Assembly (NCBI GenBank): GCA_013349595.1 | Contig: DUZI01000200.1 | Location: 1 to 5,610 of the forward strand | DNA from: Nitrospirota bacterium | Lineage (GTDB): Bacteria; Nitrospirota; Thermodesulfovibrionia; Thermodesulfovibrionales; Dissulfurispiraceae | DNA length: 5,610 nucleotides | Direction of reading: 5' to 3' | Part shown: one piece after another, positions 1 to 5,610 of the stretch | Layout: each line of letters opens with the position of its first letter | How positions within the stretch are numbered: the stretch's first letter is position 1 | The notes under the pieces: model-generated | The model's database searches: none | Told to the model about the DNA's origin: nothing | What the model saw: only the letters and a program-made list of their open reading frames with translations | Made by a program: the position numbers and the translations under genes

Positions 1-129
1 CCCTAGGAACTTTTTTTATAAGGTGTCGTATAAAAATCCTTCATCAGCCCTTCCTATCTTACTTGCTGATTTTATTAAGCTTTTTAGTTCTATCGCCGAT
101 TTTGAGTTTTAACAATACAAAAAAACAAC

Positions 130-135
130 AAGGAG
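130..135 (+). promoter_or_regulatory. Ribosome binding site of the AOR-family gene
   Basis: AAGGAG lies six bases before the ATG at 142. This is a canonical Shine-Dalgarno match at normal spacing and supports that ATG as the start. The rest of bases 1-129 is AT-rich. I could not assign a convincing promoter or the end of an upstream gene there. Confidence 0.85.
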
Positions 136-141
136 TTATAG

Positions 142-1932
142 ATGATATTTGATAGAAAATTTACAAGGGTATTACACATAGATTTGACAAATAAAAGATT
201 TTACAAGCAAGACAGACCTGAACTCTTTGAAAAATATATTGGTGGTGCAGGGGTAGCAATACAACTACTCAAAGAAGAGTGTCCTGAAGGGATTAACCCC
301 TTTGACCCGCAAAACCCAATTATCCTTGCCACTGGAGTGCTTAATGGTCTTTTCCCGCTTGCATCAAAGACAACAGCAATGTTTAAGTCCCCTCATACAG
401 GTAATCTTGGTGAGAGTCATGCAGGCGGTAGAAGCTCAATTGCCATAAAGATGGCAGGATATGGTGCTATTGTCATAAAGGGTAAAAGCGAGAGACCTTG
501 TTACATAGCTATTCATCAGGGAAAGATATTTTTCAGGGATGCAACTACACTCTGGGGTAATAAAAGTAGTATAAGTGCAGGTCATTTCATACGAGAAAAT
601 GAACCCTCTTCTGGCTTTAGGACTATCATCAGAATTGGTCATGCTGGAGAAAGACTAATTCCCTTTTCATGTGTTACAACAGAGACTTATAGACACTTTG
701 GCAGGCTCGGATTAGGTGCAGTTTTTGGTAGTAAAAATCTGAAGGCAGTAGTTGTATCAGGCAAGAGATCCTTACCTGTTGCAGACAGGCTTCAATACAA
801 TAAGTTATACGACGAAATCTTTAAATCAGCCACAGAATCTTCTTTGATGAAAAAGTATCACGAGATTGGCACACCTATAAATGTTGCCTATCTGAATTTA
901 TCAAAGGGACTACCTACAAGGAATCTAAAGCAAAGCCACTTTGAAGAGGCAGATAAGATTTCTGGTGAGGCTATTGCAAATGGTTATTTGGGCAAGAGAC
1001 TTGCTTGTGCCCACTGTCCAGTTGCATGTATCCATATATCTGCAATCAGAGAGCCTTACATTGATGAGCCTTATTTTTACAAAACAACTATGGTTGGCTA
1101 TGATTATGAACTGATTTACGCCTTAGGCTCAATGTTGGGAGGCTCTGATGTGCAAGGTATGATGTTATTGATTGACAAGATTGAACATGCTGGGCTTGAT
1201 TGTATGACTACAGGGGTCGTCTTATCTTGGATGACAGAGGCATTTGAAAAGGGCTTGATTAGTGAAAAAGACACCCAAAATGTGTTTCCAAAATGGGGTG
1301 ATTATAATGCTTATCAAGAGGCTTTAAAGTTGATGCTTGAACAGGCAAATGATTTTTATGTGGCTCTATCTAAGGGAGTTAGTCATGTATCATCAATTTA
1401 TGGTGGCAAGGACTTTGCCTTATCTTTTGGTGGTAATGAAATGCCTGGCTATCATACAGGTCCTGCAGCCCATTTGGGTTATTTGCTTGGTGCAAGGCAT
1501 AGTCACCTTGATAATGCAGGCTACAGCATTGATTTAAAAAATATGCCTACAATGACACTCTCTCCGTCTGAAATTGCTCATAAGATAATCACAGAAGAGA
1601 AATGGAGACAAATCCTATCAAGCCTTGTTATATGTTTCTTTGCAAGGGAAATTTACAAACCAGATATTGTTATCAAGGCATTGGAGACTGCAGGTTTGAA
1701 ATTAACCTTAGATGAATTGACATCTATCGGAACAGAGATACTAAAAGATAAATATGCCTTTAAGATTAGAGAGGGCTTTACCTTTGAAAAACTTGAGGTG
1801 CCTGAAAGGATCTTTCAAACACCTTCTTCAGTTGGCACAATCAATAAAGAATTTTTTATGGAAAGCCTCAATTCCGCAAAAGAGATTATCAAAAATGAGC
1901 TGTTGAAAGAAAGTGTTATAAATGATGAGTAG
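142..1932 (+). CDS. Aldehyde:ferredoxin oxidoreductase (AOR) family tungsten/molybdenum pterin enzyme
   Basis: This is a full-length (596 aa) member of the AOR family. Known members are cytoplasmic enzymes that carry a bis-pyranopterin tungsten or molybdenum centre plus one [4Fe-4S] cluster, and they interconvert aldehydes and carboxylates (or reduce related substrates) with ferredoxin. The N-terminal domain has the glycine-rich GGAG (34-37), the SKTTAMFKSPHTG stretch (75-87) and GG..S.AIKMAGYGAIVIKG (95-114). The second pterin-contact block is GHAGERL (166-172) and GRLGLGAVFGSKNLKA (187-202). Cluster ligands are Cys289-x2-Cys292-x3-Cys296, with the distant Cys498 in SLVICFF. GLDCMTTG (351-358) matches the family's GLDT.STG. 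No signal peptide or membrane segment is visible. An unusual point is that the usual P-x-DPRG region reads PGYHTGP (435-441), followed by GARHSHLDNAGYS (450-462), so the substrate pocket probably differs from characterised AORs. No ferredoxin-like or electron-transfer subunit is adjacent. Family assignment is firm; metal and substrate are unknown. Confidence 0.93.
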   Translation: MIFDRKFTRVLHIDLTNKRFYKQDRPELFEKYIGGAGVAIQLLKEECPEGINPFDPQNPIILATGVLNGLFPLASKTTAMFKSPHTGNLGESHAGGRSSIAIKMAGYGAIVIKGKSERPCYIAIHQGKIFFRDATTLWGNKSSISAGHFIRENEPSSGFRTIIRIGHAGERLIPFSCVTTETYRHFGRLGLGAVFGSKNLKAVVVSGKRSLPVADRLQYNKLYDEIFKSATESSLMKKYHEIGTPINVAYLNLSKGLPTRNLKQSHFEEADKISGEAIANGYLGKRLACAHCPVACIHISAIREPYIDEPYFYKTTMVGYDYELIYALGSMLGGSDVQGMMLLIDKIEHAGLDCMTTGVVLSWMTEAFEKGLISEKDTQNVFPKWGDYNAYQEALKLMLEQANDFYVALSKGVSHVSSIYGGKDFALSFGGNEMPGYHTGPAAHLGYLLGARHSHLDNAGYSIDLKNMPTMTLSPSEIAHKIITEEKWRQILSSLVICFFAREIYKPDIVIKALETAGLKLTLDELTSIGTEILKDKYAFKIREGFTFEKLEVPERIFQTPSSVGTINKEFFMESLNSAKEIIKNELLKESVINDE

Positions 1933-1946
1933 CCAATGCTCAGTTA

Positions 1947-1968
1947 TTTAAAGGGGTATCCCCTTAAA
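1947..1968. repeat. G/C-rich hairpin just after the AOR gene
   Basis: AAGGGG (1951-1956) pairs with CCCCTT (1960-1965) across a TAT loop. With one bulged A the stem extends by TTT/AAA on the outside. It starts 14 bases after the stop codon. There is no T-run on the plus strand; it is followed by ATCCCCC, so it is not a textbook intrinsic terminator. It may still stall polymerase or protect the mRNA 3' end, or it may be a remnant of a dispersed palindromic element. The pairing is seen directly; the role is inferred. Confidence 0.5.
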
Positions 1969-2023
1969 TCCCCCAGTCATCAAGGGATAATTAAAAGAGG
2001 TTATCTTATTAAGGAAGCTAAAT

Positions 2024-2041
2024 GTCATTACAAGTCATTAC
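2024..2041 (+). promoter_or_regulatory. Direct repeat GTCATTAC x2, possible regulator site
   Basis: GTCATTAC occurs at 2024-2031 and again at 2034-2041, a 10-base period that puts both copies on the same face of the helix. A partial copy, GTCATCA, lies at 1976-1982. The repeat is 61 bases upstream of the sulfite-oxidase-like start. OmpR-type response regulators and similar activators often bind tandem half-sites with this spacing. The repeat is seen directly; regulator identity and function are guesses. Confidence 0.35.
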
Positions 2042-2056
2042 TTTTTAATAAAACGC

Positions 2057-2084
2057 TTGTTTTTGTGTATTTTTTGATAATAAT
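2057..2084 (+). promoter_or_regulatory. Possible weak sigma-70-type promoter before the sulfite-oxidase-like gene
   Basis: TTGTTT (2057-2062) and AATAAT (2079-2084) are separated by 16 bases. The -10 matches TATAAT in five of six positions and the -35 in three of six. An overlapping -10 choice is GATAAT (2076-2081). Transcription would begin close to the ribosome binding site, leaving a very short leader. The DNA is very AT-rich, so chance matches are common. Confidence 0.25.
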
Positions 2085-2091
2085 TTCAATT

Positions 2092-2097
2092 GGAGGA
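2092..2097 (+). promoter_or_regulatory. Ribosome binding site that decides the start at 2102
   Basis: GGAGGA lies four bases before ATG 2102. A TTG at 2090, four codons upstream in the same frame, overlaps this motif and would therefore lack its own site. ATG 2102 is the better start. Confidence 0.85.
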
Positions 2098-2101
2098 ATA
2101 T

Positions 2102-3145
2102 ATGGAGATTAAAAAGAGGATAATGACTGAAAACCCCCTTAATGCTGAACCACCGATTACAGCCTTGAGGTCTTGGCTCACCCCTAATGAGGCATTTTTT
2201 AACAGAAATCAAGGTGCCATACCATCTGAACCTATTGATATCAAGCAATGGAGATTAAAGATTACAGGTGAGATAAAGAAAGAAGTAGAACTTACCTTTG
2301 ATGATATTCTTGAGATGCCAAAGGTTGTAGTAGCAAATACCTTTGAGTGTTCTGGTAATAGCAGATCACTTTTAAAAGAAAAGGCACCAGGTAATCCCTG
2401 GACTATTGGTGGTGTAGCAAATGTCATATGGACAGGTGTAAACCTCAAGGATGTTCTAATGATGGCAGGTTTGACTGATAAATCCAACCATGTAGCCTTT
2501 GAGGGTTTTGGGAGACCTGTGGGAGGTAGCGGTGTGGAGTTTATCAGAAGCATTCCCATTGACAAGGCAATGGATTCAACCATCCTTGCTTATGAGATGA
2601 ATGGTGAACCACTACCTAATCCCCATGGCTATCCAATGAGGGCATTACCACTTGGCTGGTATGGTGCTAATTCTGTCAAATGGCTTAATAAAATAATCGT
2701 GAAGGAACATCCTTATGAAGGATATTTCATGGATAAGGCATATCGTATCTTTCAAAAGGGACAAGACCCAAAGACTGGTGAGGTCGTAACAGAAATAAAG
2801 CTTAAATCTATTATCACTAAACCCCTAAATGGTGATATATTAAAGAGAGGTCGCATACTTATATCTGGAATGGCTTATGCTGGTTCTCATACCATTGAGG
2901 CTATATGGCTGTCTTATGATAGAGGAAATACTTGGCATGAATGCCAATTTACAGGTCCTAATCAGAAATATTCATGGCGTCAATGGCAGTATTTATGGGA
3001 TGTGGAGACATCAGGAGATTATACAATTGTATCAAAGGCAAAAGACTCAAAAGGTAATGAACAATCTTTACAGGGCAAATGGAATGCCCATGGATATTGT
3101 AATAATGGTATTTTAGACCATGCAATAAAAATTACAATATTGTAA
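2102..3145 (+). CDS. Sulfite oxidase family molybdopterin oxidoreductase (no export signal)
   Basis: This 347-aa protein has the two-domain core of the sulfite oxidase family: a molybdenum-pterin domain (about 15-200) followed by an immunoglobulin-like Mo-co dimerisation domain (about 235-345). Known members oxidise sulfite to sulfate with a single-pterin Mo centre (SorA, SorT, animal SUOX); relatives include plant-type nitrate reductase. Cys83 in FECSGNSR (81-88) is the expected Mo thiolate ligand. HGYPMR (175-180) and GWYGANSVKWLNKI (185-198) match the family's HG.P.R and G..G...VKWL signatures. WNAHGYCNN (327-335) is the conserved end of the dimer domain. The N-terminus is charged (MEIKKRIMTE) with no Sec or Tat signal, so it appears cytoplasmic, unlike most bacterial sulfite dehydrogenases. 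There is no fused heme or cytochrome domain and no cytochrome gene nearby, so the electron acceptor is unknown. Its neighbour is another pterin enzyme of an unrelated family. Family is firm; sulfite as substrate is unproven. Confidence 0.92.
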   Translation: MEIKKRIMTENPLNAEPPITALRSWLTPNEAFFNRNQGAIPSEPIDIKQWRLKITGEIKKEVELTFDDILEMPKVVVANTFECSGNSRSLLKEKAPGNPWTIGGVANVIWTGVNLKDVLMMAGLTDKSNHVAFEGFGRPVGGSGVEFIRSIPIDKAMDSTILAYEMNGEPLPNPHGYPMRALPLGWYGANSVKWLNKIIVKEHPYEGYFMDKAYRIFQKGQDPKTGEVVTEIKLKSIITKPLNGDILKRGRILISGMAYAGSHTIEAIWLSYDRGNTWHECQFTGPNQKYSWRQWQYLWDVETSGDYTIVSKAKDSKGNEQSLQGKWNAHGYCNNGILDHAIKITIL

Positions 3146-3146
3146 T
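3131..3146. repeat. Perfect 16-bp palindrome across the stop codon
   Basis: ATTACAATATTGTAAT reads identically on both strands. It covers the last codons and stop of the sulfite-oxidase-like gene and ends 14 bases before the glycosyltransferase start. TACA-N4-TGTA resembles half-sites of dimeric repressors in general, but I cannot name one. It is all A/T-rich and lies partly in coding sequence, so chance is a real possibility. Confidence 0.45.
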
Positions 3147-3159
3147 CAATACTACTTAA

Positions 3160-4680
3160 TTGAACTATTCTGCATTTTCTATCTTTCTCATTGGGGCATT
3201 GCTAATATTTGCCAATCTTGGCTCTGCACCCTTATTTGATGTCGATGAGGCAGTCTTTGCTCAGGCATCTAAAGAGATGCTTTTAAGTAAAGACTGGATC
3301 AATCCTACTTACAATGGTGTCAATCGATATGATAAGCCCATCTTAATTTACTGGCTAATGTGTATAACTTATAGCCTATTTGGTGTGAATGAATTTTCTG
3401 CCCGACTACCATCATCACTTTCAGGTCTTTTGTTGGCACTTTCATTATATTTTTTCTCAAGAAAATATCTTTCAAAAGACAAGTCAATCTATGTGTTAAT
3501 ACCCCTTGTATTTTCACCATACTTTTTTGTTTACACAAGGGCTGCAGTAACTGATATGACACTTACACTTTTTATCACTCTGGCACTATTGTCTTTTTAT
3601 AGTGATAAAAAATTTTTGAACAATTATGGCTTTCATACTTTTACAGCACTTGCCTTCCTTACAAAAGGTCTTATAGGTATTGTGTTTCCTTATCTTATAA
3701 GCATAGCATTTATATTGTTTACTAAAGATTATAAAAGGCTAAAAAGTATTTTTAATCCAGTTGGTATAGTTATTTTCTTAATCTTATCTTTGCCATGGCC
3801 TGTGGCACAATACAATAGAAATGGCTTTGAGTTCATTGAGCAATTCTTCTTAAAACACCACTTTCAGAGATATACCGATGTAATCTCTGGTCATAAAGGT
3901 CCCTTTTATTATTACCTCATTGCAATAATCATTGGACTCCTGCCTTGGTCATTTTTGCTATATAAAGCACTAAAGGAAACTTGGTATACAAGAAAGGACA
4001 TACTTGTATTTTCTACCCTTTGGCTTTTGGTAGTAATTGGATTCTTTTCCCTGTCAACAACAAAGTTACCAAATTACATCTTACCTGCTGTCCCCGCAGT
4101 TGTCCTATTAATAGGGTATGTTATGCAAGAAGTTGACAAGAGATGGTTTAAGGCATTAATCATCCTATCTGCCCTTTCGTTGTCAGTCTTGTTTTTTGTA
4201 ATTCCCACTTATGCTGAAAAATACATTCCATACAACTTAAATTGGTTTTATTTTATGGGGGCGATAAATATTGGAACTATATTTTTATTTCTCCTTCCTA
4301 ACAATAAATTTGGGCAAATATCACTCAGGCTTATTGCAATTATTGTTTCTATGACAATCATGTTATTAACAGTTGCATATAAGGGTTTGCCACTGGCTGG
4401 ATTATATCTACAAGGTGATTTGAAGAAATATAGCCTCTATGCAAAAGAAAGATTAAAAGACGAAGAAAAGATAACTGTTTACAAGATAAATAAGCCGAGC
4501 ATTCTTTTTTATTCAGATAGAAAGATAATTTGGGTGGGTTCTCAAGGGGATATGCAAGAGTTACTAAATAAGCAAGATAAACAGATTTTGATTACAAAAA
4601 GAAAATTTGTAGAAGAACTGACTAGTTTTGGCTTTAGAGTTGTTGAACAGGGGAGAGAATATGCACTACTTGAGAGATAA
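3160..4680 (+). CDS. GT-C family glycosyltransferase, ArnT/PMT-like (GT39/GT83-type)
   Basis: This 506-aa polytopic inner-membrane protein should move a sugar from a polyprenyl-phosphate donor to a lipid or protein acceptor on the periplasmic side. Hallmarks are an acidic DVDE (27-30) in the first loop (GT-C catalytic region), RYDKPILIYW (56-65), TRAAVTDM (126-133), FLTKGLIG (166-173), KHHFQRY (232-238), GHKGPFYYY (244-252) and TTKLPNYILPAVP (300-312). About 11-12 hydrophobic segments run to residue 408, followed by a soluble C-terminal domain of about 90 residues, as in ArnT-like enzymes. The start is TTG 3160: an in-frame TAA sits immediately before it (3157-3159), no ATG precedes the DVDE loop, and the first membrane helix would otherwise be lost. 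There is no evident Shine-Dalgarno, so translation may depend on ribosomes leaving the gene that ends 14 bases upstream. The pairing with a PAP2 phosphatase supports a lipid-carrier role. Donor sugar and acceptor cannot be read from sequence, and ArnT proper is not implied. Confidence 0.88.
   Translation: MNYSAFSIFLIGALLIFANLGSAPLFDVDEAVFAQASKEMLLSKDWINPTYNGVNRYDKPILIYWLMCITYSLFGVNEFSARLPSSLSGLLLALSLYFFSRKYLSKDKSIYVLIPLVFSPYFFVYTRAAVTDMTLTLFITLALLSFYSDKKFLNNYGFHTFTALAFLTKGLIGIVFPYLISIAFILFTKDYKRLKSIFNPVGIVIFLILSLPWPVAQYNRNGFEFIEQFFLKHHFQRYTDVISGHKGPFYYYLIAIIIGLLPWSFLLYKALKETWYTRKDILVFSTLWLLVVIGFFSLSTTKLPNYILPAVPAVVLLIGYVMQEVDKRWFKALIILSALSLSVLFFVIPTYAEKYIPYNLNWFYFMGAINIGTIFLFLLPNNKFGQISLRLIAIIVSMTIMLLTVAYKGLPLAGLYLQGDLKKYSLYAKERLKDEEKITVYKINKPSILFYSDRKIIWVGSQGDMQELLNKQDKQILITKRKFVEELTSFGFRVVEQGREYALLER
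4650..4655 (+). promoter_or_regulatory. Ribosome binding site that decides the PAP2 start
   Basis: GGGGAG lies five bases before ATG 4661, inside the end of the glycosyltransferase gene. An upstream in-frame TTG at 4628 has no comparable motif, so ATG 4661 is preferred. Confidence 0.8.
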
Positions 4681-5278
4681 AAAGGCTATTTTTTTTGTAA
4701 TGCTTGTTGTGTTTATCTTCATAGTTATCCCATATGATAGTTTAGTAATTAACAGCATTAGAGAGATGAAAGGCCAGAAAGGACTAATAAACCAGTTTTT
4801 TGACACCCTTATGCCTATTGCAAAGTTTCTTGGTGATGGGGCATTCATTGCCCTAATTGCAATCATACTATGGCTTGTAGGTCGCCTTTTGAATAGAGAA
4901 TTACTAAAGAAAACTGGCAAATTAATGTTTATTGGCTATATTGCCTCAGGCATTGCTGTGCAGGCACTTAAGCACCTCTTTGGAAGGGCAAGACCAAGAA
5001 TAACTGATGATGTAGTTTTTATTGGACCATCTTTTGTAAGTGGTTTTGATTCCTTCCCATCAGGACATACTGCAGTAGTCTTTTGTCTTGCTTATATTTT
5101 TTCTATAAAATACAGGAGACTTTCATCAATTTTTTTCACCTTTGCGGTCATCACAGCTATTGAAAGAGTATATAACCTATCTCACTTTCCCTCTGATATA
5201 ATTGCAGGTGCACTGACAGGATTAGTTACAGGCGCTGTCTTGATTAAAACAGATTTCTATAAAAAAATGTTTGGATAG
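4661..5278 (+). CDS. PAP2-family membrane phosphatase
   Basis: This 205-aa integral membrane protein belongs to the PAP2 (type 2 phosphatidic acid phosphatase) family, which removes phosphate from lipid phosphates such as undecaprenyl pyrophosphate, phosphatidylglycerol phosphate or lipid A. The three-part catalytic signature is complete apart from one substitution. Motif 1 is K104-x6-R111-P112. Motif 2 is P133-S-G-H136. Motif 3 has R169, H175 and D179 at the usual R-x5-H-x3-D spacing, but Glu168 replaces the common serine before the arginine. Six hydrophobic segments are visible at about 9-25, 59-75, 86-103, 136-149, 154-167 and 179-196, with the active site expected at the periplasmic face. 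The gene overlaps the glycosyltransferase by 20 bases, so the two are probably translationally coupled. It may recycle the polyprenyl carrier or expose a lipid position for modification. Substrate is not decidable here. Confidence 0.9.
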   Translation: MHYLRDKKAIFFVMLVVFIFIVIPYDSLVINSIREMKGQKGLINQFFDTLMPIAKFLGDGAFIALIAIILWLVGRLLNRELLKKTGKLMFIGYIASGIAVQALKHLFGRARPRITDDVVFIGPSFVSGFDSFPSGHTAVVFCLAYIFSIKYRRLSSIFFTFAVITAIERVYNLSHFPSDIIAGALTGLVTGAVLIKTDFYKKMFG

Positions 5279-5312
5279 TTTAAATATAAAGTATTTATTC
5301 ATGTAAACTATC
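5274..5312. repeat. 9-bp inverted repeat after the PAP2 gene
   Basis: GATAGTTTA (5274-5282) is matched exactly by TAAACTATC (5304-5312) with a 21-base loop. The loop itself contains TATTT (5292-5296), which could compete to pair with AAATA (5282-5286). The left arm includes the PAP2 stop codon. An A-run, not a T-run, follows, so this is not a standard plus-strand terminator. It may be an mRNA 3' hairpin or an operator for the next gene, 24 bases beyond. The pairing is seen; function is inferred. Confidence 0.45.
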
Positions 5313-5327
5313 ACTAAAAAAAACCTC

Positions 5328-5333
5328 AAGGAG
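5328..5333 (+). promoter_or_regulatory. Ribosome binding site of the broken solute-binding gene
   Basis: AAGGAG lies six bases before TTG 5340 and only two bases before ATG 5336. The ATG frame stops after 12 codons. The TTG frame, with ATG also at 5346, encodes a hydrophobic stretch resembling a signal peptide. The strong motif shows that a gene start was here. Confidence 0.65.
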
Positions 5334-5339
5334 ACATGT

Positions 5340-5610
5340 TTGATTATGATTTTGTTTATGTTTTGTCAATGTAGTTTCTGCAAATGCTGGTGCAGTGCTT
5401 GATAAGATAATCAAAAGTGGAGAGTTGGTAGTTGGCACATCAGCAAATAACCCCCTATGACAATGAAGACAAAGGATGGAAAAATTATTGGATTTGATTC
5501 AGATGTAGCACAACTAATTGCATCAGCTATGGGTGTAAAACTCAAACTCGTTCAAATTGAATTTAATAATCTCATTGATGCCTTACTTAAAGGCAAGATT
5601 GACATGATTA
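5340..5610 (+). pseudogene. Amino-acid-type ABC solute-binding protein (SBP_bac_3 family), N-terminal part, two frameshifts
   Basis: Joining three frames gives the start of a periplasmic binding protein of the family that delivers polar amino acids and similar solutes to ABC importers. The first piece (5340-5363) encodes hydrophobic IMILFMF. The second (5365-5455) reads VNVVSANAGAVLDKII, then SGELVVGTSANNP. The third (from about 5457) reads MTMKTKDGKIIGFDSDVA, then QLIASAMGV and LIDALLKGKIDMI, and runs off the window. LDKI..G.LVVGTS..NPP, DGKIIGFD.D.A..IA..MGV and L..GK.DMI are the typical opening of this family, with a likely signal cleavage after SANA. The first break fits one extra T in the run at 5361-5364; the second fits one missing C in the run at 5451-5455 (six C would give NPPMTM). 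The net shift is zero. Both breaks are in homopolymers and the rest is well conserved, so sequencing error is as likely as true decay. The C-terminal part is outside the window. Confidence 0.8.

Noticed and set aside
13..36. TTTTTATA/TATAAAAA inverted repeat upstream of the AOR gene
   Set aside because: The stem is A/T only with an eight-base loop in AT-rich DNA; it is expected by chance and has no terminator features.
2..112. Open frame of 36 codons from the window edge that could be the tail of an upstream gene
   Set aside because: No recognisable protein pattern. Another frame (from base 3) is equally open through to about 159, so openness is not informative here.
1337..1537. 66-codon plus-strand open frame inside the AOR gene
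   Set aside because: It is an alternate-frame shadow of conserved AOR sequence; no start signal.
1986..2005. GATAA/TTATC inverted repeat in the spacer
   Set aside because: Five-base A/T-rich arms with a ten-base loop are too weak to separate from chance.
2209..2583. 124-codon minus-strand open frame
   Set aside because: It lies inside the sulfite-oxidase-like gene antisense to conserved motifs, has no ribosome binding site, and its translation has no recognisable pattern.
4666..4920. 84-codon minus-strand open frame over the PAP2 gene
   Set aside because: Antisense shadow of a clear PAP2 coding region with no independent support.
5346..5402. Cys-rich 18-codon small ORF (MILFMFCQCSFC...)
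   Set aside because: The cysteines are an out-of-frame artefact of the solute-binding protein coding sequence, which explains the same bases better.

Overview
The window comes from an AT-rich bacterium with heavy AGA/AGG arginine codon use. The gene content suggests an anaerobic or micro-oxic Gram-negative: a ferredoxin-type tungsten/molybdenum oxidoreductase, a sulfite-oxidase-like protein, a lipid-sugar transferase with a lipid phosphatase, and the start of a solute-binding protein. Nitrospirota (Thermodesulfovibrio-like) or a former deltaproteobacterial group would fit. This placement is inferred from style and gene content only.

All genes lie on the plus strand. Region 1 (142-1932) is a complete aldehyde:ferredoxin oxidoreductase (AOR) family protein, with the four [4Fe-4S] cysteines intact but an altered active-site segment. 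Region 2 (1933-2101) is a 169-base spacer with a G/C-rich hairpin, a 10-base-period direct repeat and a possible promoter. Region 3 (2102-3145) is a sulfite-oxidase-fold molybdopterin protein without an export signal. Region 4 (3160-5278) is a two-gene unit: a GT-C (ArnT/PMT-like) glycosyltransferase begins on TTG 14 bases after the previous stop, and a PAP2 phosphatase overlaps its end by 20 bases. Region 5 (5279-5610) has an inverted repeat followed by the N-terminal part of an amino-acid-type periplasmic binding protein. That reading frame is broken twice, both times at homopolymer runs.

Functionally there are two pairs and a fragment. The first pair is two pyranopterin-cofactor oxidoreductases that belong to unrelated families. 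The second pair is an inner-membrane transferase that would use a polyprenyl-phosphate sugar and a phosphatase that could recycle the lipid carrier or trim lipid phosphates. The close spacing from 2102 to 5278 is compatible with one transcript. No RNA gene, CRISPR array, insertion sequence or phage gene was seen. I see no convincing new multi-gene system. The items most worth checking are the variant AOR, the signal-less sulfite oxidase homologue beside it, and the broken binding-protein gene.
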